DNA from: Aureitalea marina
GTDB lineage: Bacteria; Bacteroidota; Bacteroidia; Flavobacteriales; Flavobacteriaceae
Reading direction: 5' to 3'
DNA: 64,000 nt
NCBI RefSeq assembly: GCF_002943755.1
Contig: NZ_MQUB01000001.1
Coordinates: forward strand, 1,724,501-1,788,500
Part shown: positions 1 through 7,169 of the stretch, piece by piece
Position numbering within the stretch: position 1 is the stretch's first letter
Layout of the letters: each line of letters begins with the position of its first letter
Notes under the pieces: generated by a model
The model's input: only the letters and a program-made list of their open reading frames with translations
Databases searched by the model: none
Told to the model about the DNA's origin: nothing
Translations under genes and position numbers: made by a program

Positions 1-247
1 GGATGGAATATCTTGGCGGATCTACAAAGTAGTCCAGAAATTCAAGTACGAACTGATTGCGGGTGTCTGTGATTGGGAAGTTTTCCATGAAGGTCTTGTA
101 AAGCCCTTCATTGCCTCTCTCCTCTGATTTGGTCTCCAGTTGAAAAAAATCCTGGAAGGATTTGATCTGGATGTCTAAAAAGTCGGGGTAATCCGGCCTG
201 TTTTGTACTGAGGAAAAATTCAGTCTTTCTGTTTGCGTTGCGGACAT
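1..247 (-). CDS. rpoB: DNA-directed RNA polymerase subunit beta, N-terminal fragment
   Basis: This is the first 82 codons of the beta subunit of RNA polymerase; the gene runs off the left edge of the window. Reading the minus strand from the ATG at 247 gives a protein starting [20 protein letters not shown] and continuing through a conserved block with [14 protein letters not shown] and [18 protein letters not shown], which is the typical Bacteroidota RpoB N-terminus. It lies directly downstream of rplL, as in most bacteria, separated by 137 bp that carry a strong hairpin. There is no Shine-Dalgarno sequence at the start, as expected for this phylum. Identity is certain; only the extent is limited by the window. 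Confidence 0.97.
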   Translation of the reverse strand, partial: MSATQTERLNFSSVQNRPDYPDFLDIQIKSFQDFFQLETKSEERGNEGLYKTFMENFPITDTRNQFVLEFLDYFVDPPRYSI

Positions 248-323
248 CGATGGACGGAAATTTAATTTATTACTCGGTGAGTGCGTATACTCGAAAAAAT
301 AGAAACCTTTATATACGCAAAAT

Positions 324-362
324 GGTTTAGGTCTTTTCCCGCTTGGGAGAAAGACCTAAACC
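324..362 (-). terminator. Hairpin between rplL and rpoB (attenuator or processing site)
   Basis: A long inverted repeat (arms 324-340 and 345-362, loop GCTT, one G-T wobble) sits between the rplL stop and the rpoB start. It is not followed by a clean T tract in the direction of transcription, so it is more likely a partial terminator or an RNA-processing stem that lowers rpoB relative to the ribosomal proteins than a full stop. The attenuator/RNase III function is inferred by analogy with the rplL-rpoB gap of enterobacteria. Confidence 0.6.
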
Positions 363-384
363 TTAAGGTTTGGTAGCCAGGAGC

Positions 385-765
385 TTATTTAAGCTCAACC
401 TCGGCTCCAGCTTCTTCCAGCTGAGCTTTCAGTGCCTCAGCCTCGTCTTTGGCAACACCTTCCTTGATTGGAGATGGAGCGTTGTCAACAAGGGCTTTAG
501 CATCTTTCAGACCTTGACCAGTAAGTTCTTTAACCAGCTTTACAACAGCCAGTTTAGAGGCACCAGCGGCCTTCAGGATTACGTCGAACTCAGTTTGCTC
601 CTCAGCAGCGTCACCACCACCAGCAGCACCACCACCAGCAGCTACAGCAACTGCAGCAGCAGCAGGCTCGATACCGTACTCCTCTTTCAGGATATCAGCT
701 AGTTCGTTAACCTCCTTTACGGTCAGGTTAACCAATTGTTCTGCGAAATCTTTTAAATCTGCCAT
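385..765 (-). CDS. rplL: 50S ribosomal protein L7/L12
   Basis: L7/L12 forms the dimers of the ribosomal stalk that recruit translation GTPases. The 126-residue protein has the usual layout: an N-terminal dimerisation helix (residues 1-30), a flexible Ala/Gly-rich hinge (about 33-55) and the C-terminal factor-binding domain with the [20 protein letters not shown] and [11 protein letters not shown] segments. The length is normal for the family. It lies 50 bp downstream of rplJ, its stalk partner, and upstream of rpoB. No Shine-Dalgarno sequence is visible. The assignment is secure. Confidence 0.98.
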   Translation of the reverse strand: MADLKDFAEQLVNLTVKEVNELADILKEEYGIEPAAAAVAVAAGGGAAGGGDAAEEQTEFDVILKAAGASKLAVVKLVKELTGQGLKDAKALVDNAPSPIKEGVAKDEAEALKAQLEEAGAEVELK

Positions 766-815
766 TTTCTATCGTTTTAATAAAATTTTTATCTCTTGTT
801 AATTAGTGCTTAATG

Positions 816-1337
816 CTATCCTTCCTTTTCGGAAAGTGTCTTTAGAATACCAGACAGTGTTCCTCCTCCTGATTTCAGGGCAGAGATAACATTCTTGGCC
901 GGAGACTGTAGCAATCCGATGATCTCACCGATCAGCTCTTCACGCGACTTGATCTCAACCAGGGTCTCTAGTTGATCATCACCAATGAAGATGGCTTCTT
1001 CGATAAAAGCACCTTTCAATAGGGGCTTTTCGGATTTTTTACGGAACTCCTTGATTACTTTGGCTGGTGCATTACCAGCCTCTGCGATCATCAGGGAGGT
1101 GTTTCCTTTAAGTACGGTGCTCAAGTCACCAAAGTCCTTATCGGAACTCTCCATGGCCTTGGCCAATAGGGTATTCTTTACTACGCTTAGACTTACACCG
1201 GCTTTAAAACAAGCACGACGCAAGTTGGAAGTTGTACCTGCATCCAAACCTGAAATGTCCGCCAGATAGATGTTCTGGTTATCGGCCAGGGTTGCAGTCA
1301 ACTGCTCAATTACTTTTGATTTTTCTTCTCTAGTCAT
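816..1337 (-). CDS. rplJ: 50S ribosomal protein L10
   Basis: L10 anchors the L7/L12 stalk on 23S rRNA. The 173-residue protein starts MTREEKSKVIEQLTATLADN and contains the family segments SGLDAGTTSNLRRACFKAG and VVKNTLLAKAM; the C-terminal helix that carries the L12 dimers is present. The gene follows rplA after 19 bp and precedes rplL by 50 bp, the conserved rplKAJL order. The short rplA-rplJ gap leaves little room for a long L10 leader like that of enterobacteria, so any autoregulation must use another RNA segment. Confidence 0.98.
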   Translation of the reverse strand: MTREEKSKVIEQLTATLADNQNIYLADISGLDAGTTSNLRRACFKAGVSLSVVKNTLLAKAMESSDKDFGDLSTVLKGNTSLMIAEAGNAPAKVIKEFRKKSEKPLLKGAFIEEAIFIGDDQLETLVEIKSREELIGEIIGLLQSPAKNVISALKSGGGTLSGILKTLSEKEG

Positions 1338-1356
1338 AATCGGTCAATGTTACTGC

Positions 1357-2052
1357 TTAGTTATTCAGGTCTTTAGCATCGATTTGAATCCCTGGGCTCA
1401 TAGTGCTTGACATGAAAATACTCTTGATGTAAACACCTTTTGCAGCCTGAGGCTTCATCTTTACCAATGTAGATAACAACTCTTTCGCATTTCCGGCGAT
1501 CTTCTCAGCATCGAATGATGCTTTTCCGATAGCGGCGTGAACGATACCGGTCTTGTCAACCTTGAAATCGATCTTACCTGCTTTTACGTCAGAAACAGCC
1601 TTAGCGACGTCCATGGTCACCGTACCGGTCTTTGGGTTTGGCATCAAGCCACGAGGTCCCAGGATACGTCCCAGGGGTCCTAGTTTACCCATTACACTCG
1701 GCATGGTCACGATCACGTCGACATCGGTCCATCCTCCTTTGATCTTATTGAGGTATTCGTCTAGTCCAACATAATCTGCACCTGCAGCCTGAGCTTCGGC
1801 CTCCTTATCTGGAGTTACCAGAGCCAAAACCTTTACGTCTTTACCAGTTCCGTGAGGAAGGGTCACAACTCCACGTACCATTTGATTGGCTTTACGTGGG
1901 TCAACGTTAAGACGTACGGCCAGGTCAACAGAGGCATCGAAATTTACGTTGGTAATTTCCTTGACTAAAGCAGAAGCCTCAGAAACGGAATAAGCCTTAC
2001 CAGCCTCAACCTTTCCTTTGGTCTCCTTTTGCTTTTTAGTTAATCTTGCCAT
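1357..2052 (-). CDS. rplA: 50S ribosomal protein L1
   Basis: L1 builds the mobile L1 stalk of the large subunit, which moves deacylated tRNA out of the E site; in many bacteria it also represses its own operon. The 231-residue product has the normal length and the diagnostic [15 protein letters not shown] segment near residue 135, plus [11 protein letters not shown] near residue 52. It is 21 bp downstream of rplK and 19 bp upstream of rplJ, so the four ribosomal genes are clearly co-transcribed. There is no sign of anything unusual. Confidence 0.98.
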   Translation of the reverse strand: MARLTKKQKETKGKVEAGKAYSVSEASALVKEITNVNFDASVDLAVRLNVDPRKANQMVRGVVTLPHGTGKDVKVLALVTPDKEAEAQAAGADYVGLDEYLNKIKGGWTDVDVIVTMPSVMGKLGPLGRILGPRGLMPNPKTGTVTMDVAKAVSDVKAGKIDFKVDKTGIVHAAIGKASFDAEKIAGNAKELLSTLVKMKPQAAKGVYIKSIFMSSTMSPGIQIDAKDLNN

Positions 2053-2073
2053 TTTAATAGTTACTTTTCTCGA

Positions 2074-2511
2074 TTAAAAAGGTGCACTACCTTTTACTTT
2101 AACTCCCATAGAACGCGCCGTACCTGCAACCATTTTCATGGCAGACTCTACAGTAAAGGCATTCAGGTCAGGCATCTTGTCCTCAGCAATCGCTTTTACT
2201 TGATCCCAGGTAATTGTTCCTACCTTTCTCGCATGAGGCTCACCAGAACCTTTTTTGAGTTTGGCAGCTTCAAGGATCTGCACTGCAGCTGGAGGGGTCT
2301 TAATGACGAAGTCGAAAGACTTGTCCTTATAGACCGTGATCGCAACTGGAAGCACTTTACCTTGCTTATCCTGAGTTCGAGCATTGAACTGCTTACAGAA
2401 CTCCATGATGTTAACACCGGCAGCACCTAAAGCGGGTCCAACTGGAGGAGAGGGGTTAGCCGCACCACCTCGGACCTGTAACTTCACGACTTTGTCTACT
2501 TCTTTTGCCAT
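2074..2511 (-). CDS. rplK: 50S ribosomal protein L11
   Basis: L11 forms the GTPase-associated centre with the 23S rRNA thiostrepton loop. The 145-residue protein starts [20 protein letters not shown]; the proline-rich [17 protein letters not shown] segment is the N-terminal thiostrepton/EF-G contact region, and the C-terminal part is the rRNA-binding domain. Length is normal. It is 70 bp downstream of nusG and heads the rplKAJL group. Confidence 0.98.
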   Translation of the reverse strand: MAKEVDKVVKLQVRGGAANPSPPVGPALGAAGVNIMEFCKQFNARTQDKQGKVLPVAITVYKDKSFDFVIKTPPAAVQILEAAKLKKGSGEPHARKVGTITWDQVKAIAEDKMPDLNAFTVESAMKMVAGTARSMGVKVKGSAPF

Positions 2512-2581
2512 TGTTTAATAATTAACATTCGGTCGATTCTATTTTGGAAGCTTAGAACTAACCTATTATATAGCGTAACAA

Positions 2582-3136
2582 CTAAATTTTTTCTACCTGC
2601 ATATAGCTGAGCTCCAATGGAGTCTTCCTACCGAAGATCTTCACCATCACTTCCAGCTTACGCTTCTCCTCGTTGATCTTCTCTACCGTTCCGTTAAAGC
2701 CATTAAATGGCCCATCGATAACTTTGACGGTCTCGCCGATCACATAAGGGATATTAATATTATCGTCCTGAACAGCCAATTCGTCAACCTTACCTAACAT
2801 ACGGTTCACTTCTGATTGTCTCAGCGGCACCGGATCACCTCCCTTGGTTTCTCCCAGGAATCCGATCACTCCGTTGATGGACTTGATGATATGAGGGATC
2901 TCACCAGCCAAACTGGCCTGGATCATGATATATCCAGGAAAGTAGACACGCTCTTTGTTGATCTTCTTTCCGTTACGGATCTGTATCACTTTCTCTGTAG
3001 GAACCAGCACCTGCTCGATGTAATCTTCCAGGTTCAGACGCTTGACCTCATTCTCGATGTAGGACTTGATCTTGTTCTCCTGGCCGCTTACCGAGCGAAC
3101 CACATACCACTTTTTTGTACTCTTTGTTTCGGTCAT
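2582..3136 (-). CDS. nusG: Transcription termination/antitermination factor NusG
   Basis: NusG binds the clamp of RNA polymerase, reduces pausing and couples transcription to translation or Rho. The 184-residue protein has an N-terminal NGN domain (about residues 9-110, beginning KKWYVVRSVSGQENKIKSYI) and a C-terminal KOW domain (about 130-184, with ETVKVIDGPFNGFNGTVEKI). It is only 12 bp downstream of secE and leads into rplK, the conserved secE-nusG-rplKA order. Confidence 0.98.
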   Translation of the reverse strand: MTETKSTKKWYVVRSVSGQENKIKSYIENEVKRLNLEDYIEQVLVPTEKVIQIRNGKKINKERVYFPGYIMIQASLAGEIPHIIKSINGVIGFLGETKGGDPVPLRQSEVNRMLGKVDELAVQDDNINIPYVIGETVKVIDGPFNGFNGTVEKINEEKRKLEVMVKIFGRKTPLELSYMQVEKI

Positions 3137-3148
3137 CTTGGTGTTTAC

Positions 3149-3337
3149 TTAGGATTTGATCCAATCAAAGTAAAGACTGATCACTCGACTGAAAACGGTA
3201 TCAACTCCCCATACAGCCAAAGCCAAAATAACGGAAAAGGCCGCAACAACTACGGTCAGTTTCTGAGCTTCTGCCCAACTTGGCCAGCTTACGTGATTTC
3301 TCAGTTCGTTGTATGATTCCTTGATATATTCTACCAT
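3149..3337 (-). CDS. secE: Preprotein translocase subunit SecE
   Basis: SecE clamps the SecY channel of the Sec translocase in the inner membrane. The 62-residue product starts at the ATG at 3337 (MVEYIKESYNELRNHVSWPS) and has one C-terminal membrane span (about residues 28-50), the short single-span form found in Bacteroidota. The reading frame stays open upstream as far as 3472, but that extension is an antisense-free read through tRNA-Trp, so the internal Met start is chosen. It lies 12 bp before nusG. Confidence 0.95.
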   Translation of the reverse strand: MVEYIKESYNELRNHVSWPSWAEAQKLTVVVAAFSVILALAVWGVDTVFSRVISLYFDWIKS

Positions 3338-3393
3338 CTTCTTAATTTTTATTCGGGAGTCATTCCGGTATCTCTCCCGGCCGATCTCCTTTG

Positions 3394-3466
3394 CACGGGT
3401 TGAGAGACTCGAACTCCCGACACCTGGTTTTGGAGACCAGTGCTCTACCAACTGAGCTAAACCCGT
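3394..3466 (-). tRNA. tRNA-Trp (anticodon CCA)
   Basis: A 73-nt cloverleaf on the minus strand: acceptor ACGGGTT paired with AACCCGT, D-arm GCTC/GAGC, anticodon stem CTGGT/ACCAG with CCA in the loop, T-arm with GTTCGAG, discriminator G. CCA is not encoded. It lies between tuf and secE, the usual position in this operon. Confidence 0.97.
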
Positions 3467-3479
3467 AAACAAAAGTCAA

Positions 3480-3503
3480 GGCGCCTTGCTTTGGCAAGGC
3501 ACC
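3480..3503 (-). terminator. GC-rich hairpin between tuf and tRNA-Trp/secE
   Basis: Arms 3480-3489 and 3494-3503 (GGCGCCTTGC on the plus strand with one wobble) around a 4-nt loop form a 10-bp stem. On the minus strand it is followed by TTGACTTTTGTTT, a weak T-rich stretch. It probably terminates part of the tuf transcripts, making tuf mRNA more abundant than secE-nusG; alternatively it protects the tuf 3' end after tRNA processing. Confidence 0.6.
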
Positions 3504-3529
3504 TTTGGACTGTTATATATAAACTGTTA

Positions 3530-4717
3530 TTAGTCTAAAATTTCAGTTACCTGACCAGCTCCTACAGTACGTCCACCTTCACGGATAGCGAAGCGAAGAC
3601 CTACGTTCATAGCGATAGGTTGGATCAGGTCAACAGTAATGGTCAGGTTGTCACCAGGCATTACCATCTCAACTCCGTCAGGCAGGTTGATGTTTCCTGT
3701 TACGTCAGTTGTACGTACGTAGAACTGAGGACGATAGTTGTTGTGGAAAGGAGTGTGACGACCACCTTCTTCTTTCTTCAGGATATACACCTCAGCTTTG
3801 AACTTGGCGTGAGGAGTAACAGAACCTTGCTTACAGATAACCATTCCACGACGGATATCAGTCTTCTCAATACCACGCAGTAGGATACCTACGTTATCTC
3901 CAGCTTCACCACGGTCTAGGATCTTACGGAACATCTCAACTCCAGTAATAGTAGAAGTCAGTTTCTCAGCTCCCATTCCGATGATGTCTACAGGATCTCC
4001 GGTGTTAGCAACTCCAGTCTCGATACGACCAGTAGCAACTGTACCACGTCCAGTAATAGAGAATACATCTTCGATTGGCATCAAGAAGTCTTTGTCAACT
4101 TCACGAAGAGGCTCTTCGATCCAAGTGTCAACAGCTTCCATCAACTCAAGTACGGTATCAACCCACTTCTGCTCCCCATTCAGGGCACCAAGTGCAGATC
4201 CAGCGATAACAGGACCGTTATCTCCGTCGTACTCGTAGAAGTTCAATAGATCACGAACTTCCATCTCTACCAGCTCGATCAATTCTTCGTCATCAACCAT
4301 ATCCACTTTGTTCATGAATACAACGATACGAGGAATACCAACCTGACGTCCAAGAAGGATGTGCTCGCGAGTTTGTGGCATTGGTCCATCTGTAGCAGCA
4401 ACAACCAGGATTGCACCGTCCATCTGAGCAGCACCAGTTACCATGTTCTTTACATAGTCGGCGTGACCTGGACAGTCAACGTGAGCATAGTGACGATTTT
4501 GAGTCTGATACTCAACGTGTGAAGAGTTGATAGTGATACCACGCTCTTTCTCTTCTGGCGCGTTGTCGATCTGGTCGAACGAACGGGCTTCAGAGTAACC
4601 TGCATCTGCCAAAACTTTTGTGATAGCAGCGGTCAAAGTAGTTTTACCGTGATCTACGTGTCCGATAGTACCCACGTTTAAGTGAGGCTTCGACCGATCG
4701 AATGTTTCTTTTGCCAT
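3530..4717 (-). CDS. tuf: Elongation factor Tu
   Basis: EF-Tu delivers aminoacyl-tRNA to the ribosome. The 395-residue protein has the GTPase domain with G1 GHVDHGKTT (residues 19-27), the switch segment with EERGITI, G3 DCPGH and G4 NKVD, then the two beta-barrel domains ending in [11 protein letters not shown]. Length is normal. It lies in a tRNA-rich operon between tRNA-Thr(GGT) and tRNA-Trp. No second tuf copy lies in the window. The only anomaly of context is the strong hairpin immediately downstream. Confidence 0.99.
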   Translation of the reverse strand: MAKETFDRSKPHLNVGTIGHVDHGKTTLTAAITKVLADAGYSEARSFDQIDNAPEEKERGITINSSHVEYQTQNRHYAHVDCPGHADYVKNMVTGAAQMDGAILVVAATDGPMPQTREHILLGRQVGIPRIVVFMNKVDMVDDEELIELVEMEVRDLLNFYEYDGDNGPVIAGSALGALNGEQKWVDTVLELMEAVDTWIEEPLREVDKDFLMPIEDVFSITGRGTVATGRIETGVANTGDPVDIIGMGAEKLTSTITGVEMFRKILDRGEAGDNVGILLRGIEKTDIRRGMVICKQGSVTPHAKFKAEVYILKKEEGGRHTPFHNNYRPQFYVRTTDVTGNINLPDGVEMVMPGDNLTITVDLIQPIAMNVGLRFAIREGGRTVGAGQVTEILD

Positions 4718-4764
4718 TTTAGTATTAATTTAATCTTAGTTATATATCAGTGTTTAATCGATTG

Positions 4765-4836
4765 AGCCAATGACGGGATTTGAACCCGTGACCTCTTCCT
4801 TACCAAGGAAACGCTCTACCCCTGAGCTACACCGGC
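4765..4836 (-). tRNA. tRNA-Thr (anticodon GGT)
   Basis: 72-nt cloverleaf: acceptor GCCGGTG with CATTGGC, D-arm GCTC/GAGC, anticodon loop TTGGTAA, T-arm ACGGG/CCCGT. It sits just upstream of tuf, so it is released from the tuf transcript by tRNA processing. Confidence 0.97.
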
Positions 4837-4922
4837 TTTCAGGTCGCAATTGCGGGCCAAACGATTCGTTTAGCACCAAAAACTCCAAGGCTGCAACCGG
4901 AACAATCCTTGAAGTTTTTTAG

Positions 4923-4995
4923 AGCGGGAGACCGGGTTCGAACCGGCGACATTCAGCTTGGAAGGCTGACGCTCTACCAACTGAGCTACTCCCGC
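4923..4995 (-). tRNA. tRNA-Gly (anticodon TCC)
   Basis: 73-nt cloverleaf with acceptor GCGGGAG/CTCCCGC, anticodon stem TCAGC/GCTGA and loop CTTCCAA, T-arm with GTTCGAA. It is the first stable RNA downstream of the strong promoter at 5073-5103. Confidence 0.97.
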
Positions 4996-5072
4996 TTATG
5001 CTGTTCCTGAACTTGTCAGAAATACCTTCAATATTTCAAATAATTTTCACGCCAATGCCTGAAAAATGCGTG

Positions 5073-5103
5073 CAAAGATAATGAATAATAATGACGTCTC
5101 AAA
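5073..5103 (-). promoter_or_regulatory. Bacteroidota promoter for tRNA-Gly/tRNA-Thr/tuf/tRNA-Trp/secE/nusG
   Basis: On the minus strand there is TTTG (5103-5100), exactly 19 nt, then TATCTTTG (5080-5073). This matches the Bacteroidota primary-sigma consensus TTTG-N19-TAnnTTTG at every defined position. It points to a dedicated strong promoter for the tRNA-tuf block, independent of the hpf-side transcript. Confidence 0.8.
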
Positions 5104-5139
5104 ATTAGACAGGGGTTTTGCACGAGGTGATTTCTCACC

Positions 5140-5223
5140 CTGTTCACTGTAAAGTGAACAGCGTTCAAGCACTCTCAGGATTACCTCGCTAGCGCTCGGT
5201 GATCCGTTCGGGTGCCCCGAACG
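5140..5223. repeat. Compound palindromic repeat between tRNA-Gly and tRNA-Tyr
   Basis: Three hairpins lie in a row: 5140-5161 (9-bp arms CTGTTCACT, loop GTAA), 5178-5205 (imperfect arms GGATTACC/GGTGATCC) and 5205-5223 (8-bp arms CGTTCGGG/CCCGAACG, loop TGC). On the minus strand the middle one reads GGATCACCGAGCGCTAGCGA, which recurs with a one-base difference near 46634, so this is a dispersed palindromic intergenic element. It lies just upstream of the promoter at 5073-5103. An open frame of 61 codons across it (5047-5232) has no gene-like features. Confidence 0.65.
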
Positions 5224-5283
5224 CAAAATCAAAATCGTTTCCTTACATGAGCGAGCTCCTGACAGAAACTACTTTTGATTTTG
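5224..5283 (-). terminator. Inverted repeat directly after tRNA-Tyr
   Basis: Perfect 11-bp arms CAAAATCAAAA (5224-5234) and TTTTGATTTTG (5273-5283) enclose 38 nt. The repeat starts two bases after the tRNA-Tyr 3' end on the minus strand. It may act as a weak terminator or as a processing signal separating the Thr/Tyr tRNA transcript from the following promoter. The AT-rich stem makes the call tentative. Confidence 0.35.
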
Positions 5284-5285
5284 TG

Positions 5286-5368
5286 TGGGGAGAGCAGGAT
5301 TCGAACCTGCGAAGGTAAAAACCAACAGATTTACAGTCTGTCCTCGTTGGCCGCTTGAGTATCTCCCC
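5286..5368 (-). tRNA. tRNA-Tyr (anticodon GTA)
   Basis: 83-nt class II tRNA with a long variable arm: acceptor GGGGAGA/TCTCCCC, anticodon stem ACAGA region with loop containing GTA, T-arm GCAGG/CCTGC with GTTCGAA, discriminator A. Confidence 0.97.
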
Positions 5369-5396
5369 AAATATGTTAAAGAACTTTATAATTCTG

Positions 5397-5470
5397 AGCC
5401 GATGGAGGGACTCGAACCCACGACCTGCTGATTACAAATCAGCTGCTCTAGCCAGCTGAGCTACATCGGC
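5397..5470 (-). tRNA. tRNA-Thr (anticodon TGT)
   Basis: 74-nt cloverleaf with acceptor GCCGATG and a loop TTTGTAA flanked by GCTGA/TCAGC. It is the first tRNA after the promoter element at 5521-5528. A second threonine isoacceptor (GGT) lies 560 bp further downstream. Confidence 0.97.
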
Positions 5471-5492
5471 ATTTTTATGACTTTTCAGACAT

Positions 5493-5519
5493 AAAAAAGT
5501 CCGCTTTTTCAAACGGACT
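5493..5519 (-). terminator. Intrinsic terminator of hpf
   Basis: Minus strand: AGTCCG (5519-5514), 10-nt loop, CGGACT (5503-5498) and then six T residues. It lies between hpf and tRNA-Thr(TGT), so tRNA expression needs its own promoter, which overlaps the upstream side of this hairpin. Confidence 0.8.
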
Positions 5520-5520
5520 G

Positions 5521-5528
5521 CAAATGTA
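5521..5528 (-). promoter_or_regulatory. -7 element (TACATTTG) for tRNA-Thr(TGT)/tRNA-Tyr
   Basis: TACATTTG on the minus strand matches TAnnTTTG and lies about 50 nt upstream of the mature tRNA-Thr(TGT) 5' end. Transcription would start inside the hpf terminator hairpin. No clear TTTG is seen 19 nt upstream, so the call rests on the -7 element alone. Confidence 0.5.
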
Positions 5529-5581
5529 TATAAATTATCATTCGAAAAAAACTTTTTTCGAAAAATTTGCCCTTCAGAATC

Positions 5582-5884
5582 CTAGGAGTATGTGCGTTGC
5601 TTTTGCTTGCGTTTCTTAAGTTGGCGCTCCAGTGAACTGGCTGCAAGATCCGTTCCTTCCTCGAAGGTCCTGGCTTCTTTTTTAATCATGATATCTTCTC
5701 CCGGCATACTGAGTAGTATCTCGACCGATTTATTTTCCTTTTCCCTAGGTTTAATCACTTTGAGATAAACCCTGGCGGAGATTATACGATCGTAAAAAAG
5801 TTCGAGTTTGGATAAGCGCTTTTCAACAAACTCAATCAACTTGGCATCGGCGACAAAATTCGGTGTTTGAACATTTACTCTCAT
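5582..5884 (-). CDS. hpf: Ribosome hibernation promoting factor, short form (HPF/RaiA)
   Basis: A 100-residue protein of the HPF/YfiA (RaiA) family, which binds the 30S decoding site in stationary phase and stalls or dimerises ribosomes. It starts MRVNVQTPNFVADAKLIEFV, shows the beta-alpha-beta-beta-beta-alpha pattern, and ends in a basic tail (QLKKRKQKQRTYS). It is the short form, without the C-terminal dimerisation domain of long HPF. It follows the xer recombinase gene by 88 bp and precedes the tRNA-tuf block, a conserved flavobacterial neighbourhood. Length and pattern support the call; the regulation is not visible. Confidence 0.92.
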   Translation of the reverse strand: MRVNVQTPNFVADAKLIEFVEKRLSKLELFYDRIISARVYLKVIKPREKENKSVEILLSMPGEDIMIKKEARTFEEGTDLAASSLERQLKKRKQKQRTYS

Positions 5885-5972
5885 AGATCGTGGATTTTGG
5901 GTTAATGAAAGGGGGAGGTGCAGTTGGTGGCCAACATGGGCCTCATGTAAGATTATCTCATAGTCAAATATT

Positions 5973-6866
5973 TTAGTCTTCAGAGTTCCTTGGATGAGCC
6001 TTCTTATGAATGGACTTAAGCTGGGCTATACTGTTGTGGGTATAAACCTGGGTAGAAGCTAGGCTGGCGTGCCCTAAAAGTTCCTTCACCGCATTGAGAT
6101 CAGCTCCTTCGTTCAGCAGGTGAGTTGCAAATGTATGCCTGAGAATATGTGGGCTGCGCTTCACCTTTTCCGAAGTCGTACTAAAATAAGAATTTATGAC
6201 CCGGTAAACAAGTGATTCATAAATTTTTCGCCCTTTTTCAGACAGAAATAAATAACTCTCATCCTGTATACTCTCAAGCCCACTTCTCTCTTTCAAATAC
6301 TGATTCAAGGAATCAAAGACTGCGGGTAATAAGGGAATGATTCGCTCCTTGCTGCGTTTTCCAAGGACCTTTATGCTTTTAGTGTCCCTGGAGATATCTC
6401 TCAACTGTAGATTGACCAGCTCTGCTCTCCTCATACCGGTAGCATAGAACAACTCTACCATCAATCTGTTCCTAGTTCCCTTGAATCCCGCTTCGGCATT
6501 TAACAACCCCATGACCTCCTGCATTTCTTCTTTGGAAAAAGGCACCTGCAACTTCACTGCCGTTTTCAATGCTTTATGCCTGGCCAGTGGATTCTGATCT
6601 ATGCTTCCCGTTTTAAGTAAAAAACGATAGTAGGCTTTCAGTGAAGATATCTTCCGATTGATACTGCGGTTACTAATGCCGGAATCTACCAGGTGGACGA
6701 TCCAATTTCTAATGAGGGAGTAATTGACTTTCTCCAGCCCTAAGGTCGGGTCAGTATCTTGGATGAAATCTGAAAAAAGCTCAAGGTCACGGCGGTATGC
6801 CAGCACCGTATGGGGTGAATAATTCTTCTCCAGATCGAGGAATTCGATAAAGGCCTTTTGGGACAT
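5973..6866 (-). CDS. xerC: Tyrosine recombinase XerC/XerD-like
   Basis: A 297-residue site-specific tyrosine recombinase of the XerC/XerD type, expected to resolve chromosome dimers at dif. The N-terminal SAM-like core-binding domain spans about residues 1-95 and the catalytic domain about 110-290. The catalytic set is complete: Arg146 (TGMRRAEL), Lys170 (beta-hairpin), His240 and Arg243 (HILRHTFATHLL), His266 (LLGHAS) and nucleophile Tyr275 (VYTHN). Its place between rpsU and hpf is a housekeeping context and not that of a phage integrase. The ATG directly abuts the T tract of the rpsU terminator, so its expression probably depends on readthrough. XerC or XerD cannot be told apart from this window alone. 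Confidence 0.93.
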   Translation of the reverse strand: MSQKAFIEFLDLEKNYSPHTVLAYRRDLELFSDFIQDTDPTLGLEKVNYSLIRNWIVHLVDSGISNRSINRKISSLKAYYRFLLKTGSIDQNPLARHKALKTAVKLQVPFSKEEMQEVMGLLNAEAGFKGTRNRLMVELFYATGMRRAELVNLQLRDISRDTKSIKVLGKRSKERIIPLLPAVFDSLNQYLKERSGLESIQDESYLFLSEKGRKIYESLVYRVINSYFSTTSEKVKRSPHILRHTFATHLLNEGADLNAVKELLGHASLASTQVYTHNSIAQLKSIHKKAHPRNSED

Positions 6867-6907
6867 AAAAAAAACCGTTGTCGGATTAAAGATAACCCAA
6901 ACAACGG
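6867..6907 (-). terminator. rpsU terminator ending at the xerC start codon
   Basis: Minus strand: CCGTTGT (6907-6901) pairs with ACAACGG (6881-6875), an inner GGGTTA/TAATCC helix extends it, and eight T residues (6874-6867) follow. The T tract is immediately followed by the xerC ATG, so termination and xerC expression are mutually exclusive. Confidence 0.85.
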
Positions 6908-6944
6908 ATTTATTATTGTATTGACGGGGGCCAGCCCCTATTTA

Positions 6945-7139
6945 TTACAGATTTTCCGCGTCGCGTAGAGATTGGATGTACTGCGCTTTCTGGACTTCTG
7001 CACGTCTTTTGACAGACGGCTTTGTGTATTGCTTACGAGCACGTAACTGACGCATTGTTCCCGTACGGTCAAACTTACGCTTGAAACGTTTTAGAGCTCT
7101 CTCGATATTTTCTCCGTCTTTAACTGGTATGATTAACGT
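6945..7139 (-). CDS. rpsU: 30S ribosomal protein S21, apparent ACG start
   Basis: bS21 is a small basic protein of the 30S platform. The 64-codon frame encodes LIIPVKDGENIERALKRF followed by KRKFDRTGTMRQLRARKQY and ends AQYIQSLRDAENL, which matches flavobacterial S21 over its whole length. Family members begin MLIIP; here the codon before Leu is ACG (7139-7137), preceded in frame by ACT and a TAG stop, so no ATG, GTG or TTG is available at the N-terminus. The next in-frame Met is residue 29, which would remove almost half the protein. Eight bases upstream is an exceptionally long Shine-Dalgarno sequence, rare in this phylum. In Bacteroidota bS21 helps hide the anti-Shine-Dalgarno tail, and rpsU autoregulation through such a sequence is established for Flavobacterium. 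A sequencing error (T to C) is the main alternative to a true non-AUG start. Confidence 0.93.
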   Translation of the reverse strand, partial: TLIIPVKDGENIERALKRFKRKFDRTGTMRQLRARKQYTKPSVKRRAEVQKAQYIQSLRDAENL

Positions 7140-7147
7140 AGTCTATA

Positions 7148-7159
7148 CACCTCCTCTCT
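7148..7159 (-). promoter_or_regulatory. Extended Shine-Dalgarno sequence of rpsU
   Basis: AGAGAGGAGGTG on the minus strand can pair with all 12 bases of the consensus 16S tail CACCUCCUUUCU (one G-U pair). The spacing from GGAGG to the inferred ACG start is 10 nt. It is the only comparably strong Shine-Dalgarno sequence noticed at a gene start in this window and fits bS21 autoregulation by ribosomes lacking bS21. The 16S gene itself is outside the window. Confidence 0.85.
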
Positions 7160-7169
7160 TTTGGGACGG

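Noticed and set aside
3338-3472. N-terminal extension of secE by 45 codons
   Set aside because: It runs through tRNA-Trp; the internal Met gives the normal SecE length.
5047-5232. Open frame of 61 codons between tRNA-Gly and tRNA-Tyr
   Set aside because: It runs across the strong promoter and three hairpins, has no family features, and is better explained by the palindromic element.
5973-6866. Phage or island integrase
   Set aside because: The gene has the XerC/D layout and lies in the conserved rpsU-xer-hpf-tuf neighbourhood; no other mobile genes were seen.
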